Shown here piece after piece: positions 24,228 through 32,191 of a DNA stretch of 33,342 nucleotides. The first letter of the stretch is position 1, and every line of letters begins with the position of its first letter. The stretch is from contig JAFUMF010000023.1 in NCBI GenBank assembly GCA_017482945.1, positions 1-33,342 of the forward strand, read 5' to 3'. The DNA is from Lachnospiraceae bacterium (GTDB lineage Bacteria > Bacillota > Clostridia > Lachnospirales > Lachnospiraceae). Both the position numbers and the translations under genes were made by a program. Under the pieces are notes generated by a model that worked only from the letters and a program-made list of their open reading frames with translations, did no database searches and was not told where the DNA came from.

Positions 24228-25829
24228 TTATAAGTCCCACTTATCGCAGAGCGCATTGACATCGGCAGTAAATTTCTTGATGTCTTTGTTGGAACATTCT
24301 TTGTTCTTTCTGATCACGCGCATCAGGCGCTCGCCTGCAGCAACGAGAAGTTCGAAGATACTACGATTTTCTTTCTGGCGTGCTGTCTCTTTCTGGCGCG
24401 GGATACCCATGGTCTGCTTCGCCCACTGATCCTTGGCAAGATCATAAATCGATCCGGAATAAGGAGCGTCCGCATCGTAACCATACTCGGTGCGAAGGAA
24501 ATTTGCAAAGCTGGAACATACCGCATCGTCGCCATGTACCAGGAATACCTTCTGCGGCGCGTTTTTAAATGCCTGCAGCCACTCGATCAGTCCTTCTTTA
24601 TCTGCATGGCCGGAAAGTCCATCCAATTTGGCAATTCTTGCATTCACATCGATCGTCTCACCAAAGAGTTTTACGACCTGTGTTCCTTCGATCAAAGAGC
24701 GTCCGAGCGTTCCCACTGCCTGATATCCTGCAAAGAGGATCGTACACTCCGGTCTCCAGAGGTTGTGTTTTAAATGATGGCGGATACGACCGGCATCACA
24801 CATGCCTGCTGCCGAAATGATCACCTTCGGCTTCATATCAAAGTTGATATTTTTCGAATCTTCGCTTGTGATGGAGAGCTTCAGCCCCGGGAATGTGATC
24901 GGGTTGATTCCCTGATTCACTAACTCCATCGCCTCATCGTCGAAACACTCGCTGATATTCTTATTGAACACATGCGTCGCTTCCACCGCCATCGGGCTAT
25001 CCACGTAGACCTCAAAATTCTCATGACCAACGATCATATTCTCTTCTTTGATCTTTCTCATAAAGTACAGGATTTCCTGGGTACGGCCAACCGCGAAAGC
25101 CGGAATCACAAGATTTCCGCCGCGGTCCAGTGTCTCCTGTAAAATATTTGCAAGCTCGCCGATGTGTTCATGGGTCCTGTTGTGAGAACGATCTCCATAG
25201 GTACATTCCATTACCACATAATCTGCATCCTCCACATAAGACGGATCCTTGATCAGCGGCTTATTCTTATTACCGATATCACCGGAGAAAACGATCTTCT
25301 TTTCGATTCCTTCTTCTTCCACCCAGACCTCGATGGACGCAGAACCGAGCAGATGGCCCACGTCGGTAAATCGGATCTTCAGACCATCCACGATCGTCAG
25401 CGTGTCGCCATAACGGCACGGCATAAAGTGCTTCAGCACACCTTCTGCGTCCGCCATGGTATAAAGAGGCTGTACTTCCGGTTTTCCGGCACGTCTCGCC
25501 TTTCTGTTCTTCCACTCCGCCTCCATCTCCTGGATATGGGCACTATCTTTTAACATGATATTGCAGAGATCGCAGGTCGCCTGTGTGGCAAAGACCTGAC
25601 CCTTGAATCCTTTGGAATAGAGAAGCGGCAAATGACCGGAATGGTCAATGTGAGCATGAGTCACAAGGATATAATCCACATCTGACGGTGGAATTGGAAG
25701 CTCCGCATTTTCAAAGACGTTTCCTCCCTGTTCCATACCATAATCCACCAGAATATGTTTACCACACGCTTCCAGATAGTGGCAGCTGCCAGTCACTTCA
25801 TGATCCGCACCAATAAATGTAAGTCTCAT
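24228..25829 (-). CDS. Metallo-beta-lactamase / beta-CASP family protein, probable ribonuclease (COG1236)
   Basis: A 533-residue protein of the beta-CASP metallo-beta-lactamase group related to CPSF/Ysh1-type RNA nucleases. The first metal site is HAHIDH (58-63), with DVGHLLGSASIEV and VFSGDIG supplying further ligands. The beta-CASP half shows VIPAFAVGRTQEILYF, VYVDSPMAVEATHVF, ISAAGMCDAGRIRHHL, and GLSGHADKEGL, then FLVHGDD. The last 60 residues, rich in Lys, Arg and Glu, extend beyond the core. RNA cleavage is inferred from family; the true substrate is unknown. I start at the second in-frame start (ATG with AGGAGG seven bases upstream); an upstream GTG would add 15 residues. A promoter lies at the end of spoIVA, and rnhA follows 18 bases downstream. 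Confidence 0.93.
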   Translation of the reverse strand: MRLTFIGADHEVTGSCHYLEACGKHILVDYGMEQGGNVFENAELPIPPSDVDYILVTHAHIDHSGHLPLLYSKGFKGQVFATQATCDLCNIMLKDSAHIQEMEAEWKNRKARRAGKPEVQPLYTMADAEGVLKHFMPCRYGDTLTIVDGLKIRFTDVGHLLGSASIEVWVEEEGIEKKIVFSGDIGNKNKPLIKDPSYVEDADYVVMECTYGDRSHNRTHEHIGELANILQETLDRGGNLVIPAFAVGRTQEILYFMRKIKEENMIVGHENFEVYVDSPMAVEATHVFNKNISECFDDEAMELVNQGINPITFPGLKLSITSEDSKNINFDMKPKVIISAAGMCDAGRIRHHLKHNLWRPECTILFAGYQAVGTLGRSLIEGTQVVKLFGETIDVNARIAKLDGLSGHADKEGLIEWLQAFKNAPQKVFLVHGDDAVCSSFANFLRTEYGYDADAPYSGSIYDLAKDQWAKQTMGIPRQKETARQKENRSIFELLVAAGERLMRVIRKNKECSNKDIKKFTADVNALCDKWDL

Positions 25830-25917
25830 AGAATTCCTCCTGTCCTTGGTGACAGCCGCGCTCCCCCAAAACACGACTTTTTGTCATAAGAATCTGAACC
25901 ATCATACTTCTATCTTT

Positions 25918-25946
25918 ATTATACCTGTTTTCAGATAATAATGCAA
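25918..25946 (-). promoter_or_regulatory. Promoter of the beta-CASP/rnhA unit
   Basis: On the minus strand there is a -35 TTGCAT (25941-25946, inside the last codons of spoIVA), a 17-base spacer and a perfect -10 TATAAT (25918-25923). Confidence 0.7.
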
Positions 25947-27406
25947 ATCATTCCTCCATTTGAGTCATTTATTATTTTTTGTAACGTATCCTGCAGCTTT
26001 ATCTGGCAATCTTCTGTCATTTGAGAGATTTTTGCCTGCATTCCATCCTCCACGATCTGCTCCACCGACTTGCCGAAAATGTTCGTCTCCCACACACCAT
26101 CTTCTGTCGCTTCATTATTTTTTATGTATGCGATGAGATCCTTTGCCTGCTGCTCACTGCCGACGATCGGCGCGATCTCTGTCTCGATATGCGCTTTAAT
26201 CATATTGATGGACGGTGCCTGTGCATGAATCTTCACACCGTACTTATTGCCATGTTTGATCAGCTCCGGTTCCCGAAGCACAATTTCCGATTTATCCGGC
26301 ATGACGATCCCATACCCTTTCATCCGAACCTGGCTCAGGGCATTTTTCACCTTTTCGTATTCTCCTTGCATGCCCGAAAGTCTGGAAAGTGTGTGGAAGA
26401 GCTCATATTCGTCATCCACCGGAAGACCGGTATACTCACTGATCACATCAAAATAGCAATGATCCTCCATCTTCATTTCAACAGAAACCGTTCCGTCTGC
26501 CATCTCCATCTTGTTGACGGCAATGTCTGCCACCCCGGTATTTCTGTCTGCACGAAAGATCTCATGCTGCACATCCTTCATCTGATCCACGTTCATGAAA
26601 ATCTCTCTGGCATTCTCGATGGCTGCATGTTTCAGAGGATGGGAGTCAGGAAGAATCTCCATCCACTTTGGAATATGAAAATCCAGTTTTGTTACCGGAA
26701 ACTCTTTCAGAATCTTCGCAAGAATCATCTCAATATCATCTTTTTTCAGCTGCTCACAGTTCATGGGAAGTACTGTCACACCGTACTGTTCCTCCATTTT
26801 TCTTGCCGTCTCCTTCGTTTCCTCTGTATATGGCCTCGATGAATTTAATAAAATCAGGAATGGCTTTCCGATTTCCTTTAGTTCTTTCATCGTCTGGGCC
26901 TCTGCCTGCAGATAATCCATACGTTTTAGATCCCCAAAACTTCCATCCGTCGTCACAAGAATGCCGATGGTGGAATGATCGCGGATGACCTTTCGCGTTC
27001 CGATCTCTGCCGCCTGTGTAAACGGGATCTCGTAGTCATACCACGGTGTCTTCACAAGCCGGTCTTCCCCGTTTTCCTCATGTCCGGCCGCACCATCTAC
27101 CATAAAGCCCACACAGTCGATGAGCCGCACTTTTGCACTGATCCCATCCTCCAATGAAATCTCGGCTGCTTCCTTTGGAATAAACTTCGGCTCCGTCGTC
27201 ATAATCGTCTTTCCCGCCGCGCTCTGGGGAAGCTCATCCCTCGCAAGCGTCCTTCCATGTCCCTCCGGAAGTTTCGGAAGAACCATGACCTCCATGAACC
27301 GCTTGATAAACGTGGATTTTCCCGTGCGGACCGGTCCAACCACACCTATGTAAATCTCGCCCCCGGTCCTGGCTTCAATATCTTTGTATACATGGAAATT
27401 GTCCAT
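25931..27406 (-). CDS. spoIVA: Stage IV sporulation protein A
   Basis: SpoIVA is a mother-cell morphogenetic ATPase that polymerises on the forespore surface and forms the base layer of the spore coat. The 491-residue protein matches the family length. After the conserved start (FHVYKDIEARTGGEIYIG) comes the Walker A loop GPVRTGKS (24-31), then FIKRFMEVMVLP and the GTPase-like switch region RLIDCVGFMVDGA. The C terminus ends in the short hydrophobic tail CIII. In Bacillus it is controlled by sigma-E. The start ATG has GGGGG seven bases upstream, but that site lies in the 3' arm of a long hairpin. No terminator follows, so transcripts could enter the beta-CASP gene. Confidence 0.98.
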   Translation of the reverse strand: MDNFHVYKDIEARTGGEIYIGVVGPVRTGKSTFIKRFMEVMVLPKLPEGHGRTLARDELPQSAAGKTIMTTEPKFIPKEAAEISLEDGISAKVRLIDCVGFMVDGAAGHEENGEDRLVKTPWYDYEIPFTQAAEIGTRKVIRDHSTIGILVTTDGSFGDLKRMDYLQAEAQTMKELKEIGKPFLILLNSSRPYTEETKETARKMEEQYGVTVLPMNCEQLKKDDIEMILAKILKEFPVTKLDFHIPKWMEILPDSHPLKHAAIENAREIFMNVDQMKDVQHEIFRADRNTGVADIAVNKMEMADGTVSVEMKMEDHCYFDVISEYTGLPVDDEYELFHTLSRLSGMQGEYEKVKNALSQVRMKGYGIVMPDKSEIVLREPELIKHGNKYGVKIHAQAPSINMIKAHIETEIAPIVGSEQQAKDLIAYIKNNEATEDGVWETNIFGKSVEQIVEDGMQAKISQMTEDCQIKLQDTLQKIINDSNGGMICIII

Positions 27407-27449
27407 AAAAATACCCCCTTGTTATACTGATAGAGTATATGCAAGGGGG
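27407..27449 (-). promoter_or_regulatory. Hairpin masking the spoIVA ribosome binding site, also terminator-like
   Basis: On the minus strand CCCCCTTG (27449-27442) pairs perfectly with CAAGGGGG (27421-27414). Inside lie a 2x1-base internal loop and a second perfect stem, TATACT/AGTATA, with loop CTATC. The 3' arm is the only Shine-Dalgarno of spoIVA, seven bases before the ATG. It is followed by TATTTTT, so it also resembles a weak terminator for transcripts entering from gpsA. The 5' arm runs into CATATACT, which resembles a sigma-E -10 element. Confidence 0.7.
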
Positions 27450-27518
27450 ATGATTTCTTATACTATGAAATTATAATCCACGTTCGCGAACCAGATTTTC
27501 AGCCGCTTCGAAGGACGT

Positions 27519-28529
27519 TTATTCCTCCCATGGAAGATCACTGTGCTCGATCTTCTTATCACGGAGCATCAGGTCTGCCACAGCCTCTTTCGCCGGCTTA
27601 TTTTCAAATAACACCTCATTGACCTGTTCCACGATCGGCATCGGAATGTCATATTTTTTAGAAAGCGCAAGTGCGGCTTTCGCAGAATACACACCTTCGA
27701 CCACCATCTGGACTTCCTTCATCGCCTCGTCCATGGTGTAGCCTTTACCGATGAGAATACCTGCACGGCGGTTACGGCTGTGCATGGACGCACATGTTAC
27801 GATCAGATCGCCGATTCCTGTCAGGCCGGTAAATGTCTGGAACTTACCGCCCATAGCCATACCGAGACGTGCGATCTCAGTGATACCTCTTGTGATCAGG
27901 GCGGCCTTTGTATTATCTCCGCATCCATAACCATCCGCGATACCTGCAGCCAGCGCAACAACGTTCTTTAACGCCGCACCGACCTCAATACCTAACACGT
28001 CCGGACTCGTATATACACGGAACACCGGGCTCATGAACAGAGACTGGATGTATTCTGCCACTTCTTTTTTATGAGAACCTGCAACACAGGTAGTCGGAAG
28101 ACCACGGCTTACTTCCTCCGCGTGGCTCGGGCCGGAAAGTGCCGCCGGCTCACACTGCGGGATCTCTTCTTTGATGATCTGGGTCATGGTCATCAGGGTA
28201 TCTTCCTCGATTCCCTTTGCCACGTCCACGATAATCTGGCCTTCCTTGCAGAATTCTTTCATTCTTCTTGCTGTGCCGCGAACGAACACAGACGGAACTG
28301 CCAGAACCAGAAGATCCTTTTCCTTCATTGCAGCTTCCAGATCCACTGTATAGCAAATGGTCTCCGGAAGTGTGATCTCCGGAAGGTTTTTATGTTTTAA
28401 AGTAGCTTTCATCTCTTCGATTTCAGCCGGGATCGCAGACCACAAGTCCACACTGTGACCATTGTTATTCAGTAAAACCGCAATGGCTGTTCCCCAGGTA
28501 CCGGAACCGATAACGCCGATTTTTGCCAT
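27519..28529 (-). CDS. gpsA: NAD(P)H-dependent glycerol-3-phosphate dehydrogenase
   Basis: GpsA reduces dihydroxyacetone phosphate to sn-glycerol 3-phosphate, the backbone precursor for phospholipids and the substrate of PlsY next door. The 336-residue protein has the N-terminal dinucleotide site GSGTWGTA (8-15), an SGPSHAEEV segment in the middle and the catalytic lysine region VGAALKNVVALAAG, followed by FTGLTGIGDLIVTC and the conserved RNRRAG. The length is standard. The ATG has AGGAGG seven bases upstream, 11 bases after the plsY stop. I see no separate terminator except the hairpin before spoIVA. After the stop, a further 15 codons stay open in frame, which I regard as chance. Confidence 0.98.
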   Translation of the reverse strand: MAKIGVIGSGTWGTAIAVLLNNNGHSVDLWSAIPAEIEEMKATLKHKNLPEITLPETICYTVDLEAAMKEKDLLVLAVPSVFVRGTARRMKEFCKEGQIIVDVAKGIEEDTLMTMTQIIKEEIPQCEPAALSGPSHAEEVSRGLPTTCVAGSHKKEVAEYIQSLFMSPVFRVYTSPDVLGIEVGAALKNVVALAAGIADGYGCGDNTKAALITRGITEIARLGMAMGGKFQTFTGLTGIGDLIVTCASMHSRNRRAGILIGKGYTMDEAMKEVQMVVEGVYSAKAALALSKKYDIPMPIVEQVNEVLFENKPAKEAVADLMLRDKKIEHSDLPWEE

Positions 28530-28540
28530 AAACGTGCCTC

Positions 28541-29173
28541 CTACTTTTTATTTCCCCAGATTTTATTCTCTGTTCCGTTCATCAGACGCTTGATATTGGC
28601 TCTGTGCCGCCAGATGGCCATGACCATGATCACTCCCGCGAGAATATAAAACTCAGTGAGACTCTCAGCAGAAATGGTATAATCACCTGCACCTCCGAAC
28701 ATCACGCACATAATAAAGAACGCGATGACCAGTAAAATAGAACCAAGAGATACATATTTCGTCAGAAGAACTGTCAGAAAGAAAATGGTTCCACATACTA
28801 CACACATTCTCCAGTCCGTAGACGCCAGAATTCCTGCGGTCGCCGCAATTCCCTTTCCACCTTTAAAGCCAAGGTAAAACGGAAAATTATGACCGAGAAT
28901 CGCACCAAATCCGGCATAAAGCGCCAATAAATCAATATCCACATGACCGGCAAAGATCATTCTCGCAGCGGCACATGCAAAAATTGTCTTGAACGCATCT
29001 CCGAGGAAAACGATGATACCGGCTTTCTTACCGAGAACTCGGAGCGCATTGGTCGTTCCCGCGTTTCCACTTCCATGCTGGCGAATGTCAATGTTATGCA
29101 TTTTTCCGTAGATGTATCCGGTCTGGAACAGACCGAACGCATATCCGATTGCAAGGCAGATCAATCTCTCCAT
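28541..29173 (-). CDS. plsY: Glycerol-3-phosphate acyltransferase PlsY
   Basis: PlsY is an integral membrane enzyme that transfers the acyl group of acyl phosphate to glycerol 3-phosphate, the first step of phospholipid synthesis in most Gram-positive bacteria. The 210-residue protein has several hydrophobic segments and the three family motifs: GSGNAGTTNALR (34-45), GHNFPFYLGFKGGKGIAAT (94-112), and the C-terminal WRHRANIKRLMNGTE. The ATG lies only three bases after the der stop, with its ribosome site inside the end of der. It is followed by gpsA, which makes its substrate. Confidence 0.97.
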   Translation of the reverse strand: MERLICLAIGYAFGLFQTGYIYGKMHNIDIRQHGSGNAGTTNALRVLGKKAGIIVFLGDAFKTIFACAAARMIFAGHVDIDLLALYAGFGAILGHNFPFYLGFKGGKGIAATAGILASTDWRMCVVCGTIFFLTVLLTKYVSLGSILLVIAFFIMCVMFGGAGDYTISAESLTEFYILAGVIMVMAIWRHRANIKRLMNGTENKIWGNKK

Positions 29174-29176
29174 CGC

Positions 29177-30502
29177 TTATTCCTTCTCCTTCCGCTCACG
29201 GATGATGAACTTCAGAGAAGTTCCACGGAATCCAAATGACTCTCTGATCTTATTCTCCAGATATCTTGTGTAGGAGAAATGCATCAGTTCCTTGTCATTT
29301 ACAAATACTACGAATGTCGGCGGCTTTACAGAAACCTGTGTTGTGTAGTAGATCTTTAAGCGTTTGCCCTTATCGGACGGCGGCTGCTGCATTGCCACTG
29401 CTTCTGTCACGATCTCATTGAGAACACCAGTCTGAACACGAAGTGTCTGGTTCTCACGGACCATATCGATCAGTTCAAACAATTTGCCCATTCTCTGGCC
29501 TGTCTGTGCAGATACAAAGACATACTCTGCATACGGCATGAAGGACAGGATGTTCTTAATGTTCTTTGTATATTCGTAGATGGTCTTATCGTTTTTCTCG
29601 ATGGCATCCCACTTGTTTACAACAACGATGATGCCTTTGCCTTTGTCATGTGCGATTCCGGCGATCTTTGCATCCTGCTCTGTCACGCCCTCAACCGCAT
29701 CAATGACCATAAGGACCACATCGGCGCGCTCCACCGCTGTAACGGTACGGATAATGCTGTAACGCTCGATGTCCTCTTTTACTTTGCTCTTTCTTCTAAG
29801 ACCTGCTGTATCGATAAATACATATTCTGTTCCGTTATGAACGATTTCTGTATCGACAGCATCTCTTGTCGTACCGGCAATATTGGATACGATCACACGG
29901 TTCTCACCGCAGAGCTTATTGATAATAGAAGATTTACCTACGTTCGGTTTACCTACGATCGCGATTCTCGGTCTGTCGTCTTCTTCATCCTCATACTGGT
30001 CCGGTCTGAAGTGCTTTGTCACCTCATCAAGAAGTTCACCGAGACCCAGGCGGGATGCAGCAGAAACTGCGATCGGATCGCCCATACCAAGGTTATAGAA
30101 TTCGTACACATCATTGCCGAATTTCGCAAAGCTGTCCACTTTATTTACTGCAAGAACTACCGGCTTTTTGGACTTACGAAGCATGTCCGCAACCTTGGTA
30201 TCTGCGTCTACAAGTCCCTGTCTTACGTCAACGATGAACACGATCACATCAGCGGTATCGATGGCGATCTGAGCCTGCTCTCTCATCTGGGAGAGAATAA
30301 TGTCTTTGGAATCCGGCTCAATACCGCCGGTATCGATCAAGGTAAAGGCATGATTCAACCAGGTACAGTCCGCATAAATACGGTCTCTTGTTACACCCGG
30401 AGTGTCCTTTACGATGGAAATTGCACTGCCGGCCAGCACATTAAATAATGTAGACTTACCTACATTCGGGCGGCCAACAATGGCTACGATTGGTTTACTC
30501 AT
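29177..30502 (-). CDS. der: Ribosome biogenesis GTPase Der (EngA)
   Basis: Der is an essential tandem GTPase required for 50S subunit assembly. The 441-residue protein contains two complete G domains. The first has GRPNVGKS (10-17), DTPG, DTGG and NKVD (120-123). The second has GKPNVGKS (184-191), DTAG and NKWD (296-299). A KH-like C-terminal domain runs from about residue 350 to the end ([20 protein letters not shown]). The start ATG has GAGGA six bases upstream. It lies 77 bases downstream of the DUF512 gene with no terminator between, and three bases before plsY. Confidence 0.98.
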   Translation of the reverse strand: MSKPIVAIVGRPNVGKSTLFNVLAGSAISIVKDTPGVTRDRIYADCTWLNHAFTLIDTGGIEPDSKDIILSQMREQAQIAIDTADVIVFIVDVRQGLVDADTKVADMLRKSKKPVVLAVNKVDSFAKFGNDVYEFYNLGMGDPIAVSAASRLGLGELLDEVTKHFRPDQYEDEEDDRPRIAIVGKPNVGKSSIINKLCGENRVIVSNIAGTTRDAVDTEIVHNGTEYVFIDTAGLRRKSKVKEDIERYSIIRTVTAVERADVVLMVIDAVEGVTEQDAKIAGIAHDKGKGIIVVVNKWDAIEKNDKTIYEYTKNIKNILSFMPYAEYVFVSAQTGQRMGKLFELIDMVRENQTLRVQTGVLNEIVTEAVAMQQPPSDKGKRLKIYYTTQVSVKPPTFVVFVNDKELMHFSYTRYLENKIRESFGFRGTSLKFIIRERKEKE

Positions 30503-30579
30503 ATTGTTTCCTCACTTTCGTCACCGGAACTTCTGAATCTTCCTTGTCCCGGCCGTCATGGGGTAATCCCCGATACTGG

Positions 30580-31983
30580 TTAACTGAGAACTTCTCCGTC
30601 CTCAGCAAGATCAAAATCCTTCATGGAGAGCTCATAGGCCCCGTGTTCCGCGGTCTGCATCGCAGCAGCTTCCGGGTCTAAAATCGCGTCCACGAAATCA
30701 TATCCGCTTGATTTTACTATATTTATCGGAATCTGTAAAGCGGCTTCTGCCTGAGATTTCGTCACGTCATCCAGGAAAATTTCCTCACCGCTCTTGAACA
30801 TGCAGGCCGGCAAAAGAAGTCTCTCACCAAGCGGTTTATCCTTTAACTGGGCAATTAAATCCTGTCCTGTGATCAGTCCCGCTACCGTGATCATCTCACC
30901 GAAGAAATCATTGCGGATCGGATACAGATGGACCTTACGGCCAGGATGGCGCTTTTCGATTTCCGCGATCAGTCTCTTTAAATAAGGATACGGAAGATAT
31001 CCCGTCGCCATGGAAATCTCCTCCACAGAACCGTCATCTTCTCTGCCATCCAGGGCATCCATCACTTCCTCATAAAGAAGGCGGATCATGCCAACGCCGT
31101 TCTCCAGCTGGATATAACCGTCATACCGTCCCTCCTCCGGAAGTTCACGGTCCGCCAGAATATACCACTCATCGCTCGCATGAATAAAATGGATCTGATG
31201 CTCTGCATAGAGTTTCTTCTGCCAGCGCTCGATCATATCGATCACTTCACAGGCATCCTCTTTCGTAAACGGCTCCAACGGATAAAGACCGTCACGGTAT
31301 TTAGAAAGTCCGACAGGTACCACCGAAACACTCTGCATATATGGTGCGTAGCCTGCAAGCTTTTCAATCGTATATTCCAGCTCTTTTCCGTCATTGACGC
31401 CTTTACAGAGCACGATCTGGCCGTTCATCTCCGTTCCCGCCTCATAGAGTCTCTCCAGCTTCTTAAGCGCCTCACCTGCAAAACGATTGTGAAGCATCAT
31501 ACAGCGAAGCTCCGGATTCATGGTCTGCACAGAAATATTGATCGGCGCAAGATGGAATTTAATAATACGGTCGATATCTTTATCACTCATGTTCGTAAGA
31601 GTGATGTAGTTGCCCTGTAAGAATGAAAGTCTGGAATCATCATCTTTAAAATAAAGAGTCTCACGCATTCCCGGCGGCATCTGGTCGATGAAGCAGAAAA
31701 TACATTTATTCCGGCATGAGCGGTAGTCACTCATAAGACCGTTCTCAAACGTCAGGCCAAGGTCCTCGCCGCCGCTTTCGATCTCCAGCTCCCACTCTTC
31801 GCCATTTGCTTTTTTCACGACCATCACAAAGCACTCACTGTCGGTCATATAGTCGTAATCGAAAATATCCTCCAACTCCTCGCCGTCGATGGTCATCAGT
31901 ACATCACCGACCTCCAACTCCAGCTCTTCGCCGATGGAGCCCGGTGCAACTGCTGTAATTTTATGTCCTTTATATTTTCTCAA
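30580..31983 (-). CDS. DUF512 protein: PDZ-like domain plus radical-SAM-type FeS domain
   Basis: A 467-residue protein of the uncharacterised DUF512 family. Residues 1-70 form a PDZ-like domain (ITAVAPGSIGEELELEVGD, then MTIDGEELEDI). The next part has C90-x3-C94-x2-C97 (CRNKCIFCFIDQMP), a radical-SAM-like cluster motif, followed by LTNMSDKDIDRIIKFHLAP and ISVQTMNPELR, typical of that barrel. The DUF512 domain occupies the C-terminal half (YPIRNDFFGEMITVAGLITG). The reaction is unknown. The start codon is TTG (31981-31983), with AAGGA seven bases upstream. It has its own promoter and precedes der, plsY and gpsA on the same strand. The linkage to Der hints at a role in ribosome or translation functions, but this is inference only. 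Confidence 0.93.
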   Translation of the reverse strand: MRKYKGHKITAVAPGSIGEELELEVGDVLMTIDGEELEDIFDYDYMTDSECFVMVVKKANGEEWELEIESGGEDLGLTFENGLMSDYRSCRNKCIFCFIDQMPPGMRETLYFKDDDSRLSFLQGNYITLTNMSDKDIDRIIKFHLAPINISVQTMNPELRCMMLHNRFAGEALKKLERLYEAGTEMNGQIVLCKGVNDGKELEYTIEKLAGYAPYMQSVSVVPVGLSKYRDGLYPLEPFTKEDACEVIDMIERWQKKLYAEHQIHFIHASDEWYILADRELPEEGRYDGYIQLENGVGMIRLLYEEVMDALDGREDDGSVEEISMATGYLPYPYLKRLIAEIEKRHPGRKVHLYPIRNDFFGEMITVAGLITGQDLIAQLKDKPLGERLLLPACMFKSGEEIFLDDVTKSQAEAALQIPINIVKSSGYDFVDAILDPEAAAMQTAEHGAYELSMKDFDLAEDGEVLS

Positions 31984-32049
31984 TGTTTATTCCTTCCTGT
32001 TCCAGGCCAAAGCCCGAACCTGTCCCATTGTATCGTTTTCTACCTTAAC

Positions 32050-32078
32050 ATCATACCAATCTTCGTCCAATTTGTAAA
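32050..32078 (-). promoter_or_regulatory. Promoter of DUF512-der-plsY-gpsA
   Basis: On the minus strand there is a -35 TTTACA (32073-32078), a 17-base spacer and a -10 TATGAT (32050-32055), leaving a leader of about 60 bases. It diverges from the prs promoter, with their -35 boxes about 40 bases apart. Confidence 0.7.
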
Positions 32079-32116
32079 GAAATGATAATCTTTTTTAAGT
32101 AATCCGACACTAACTA

Positions 32117-32146
32117 TTGACGAAAAAGCCCGAAAAATGTTATAAA
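32117..32146 (+). promoter_or_regulatory. Promoter of prs
   Basis: There is a -35 TTGACG (32117-32122), an 18-base spacer and a -10 TATAAA (32141-32146), about 45 bases before the prs ATG. It is the only plus-strand promoter I support in this window. Confidence 0.7.
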
Positions 32147-32191
32147 CAAATTGGAAACTTATGAACAAAGTAAATCGGAGGAATCTTTGAC

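Noticed and set aside
26021-26842. A 273-codon plus-strand frame opposite spoIVA
   Set aside because: It is antisense to a conserved gene and rich in His, Leu and Cys as expected for a shadow frame.
27471-27518. A 15-codon in-frame extension after the gpsA stop, reading TSFEAAENLVRERGL
   Set aside because: gpsA already has its normal length and end, so the extension is most likely chance and not a truncated gene.
29648-30448. A 266-codon plus-strand frame opposite der
   Set aside because: It is antisense to two conserved GTPase domains, with no family features of its own.
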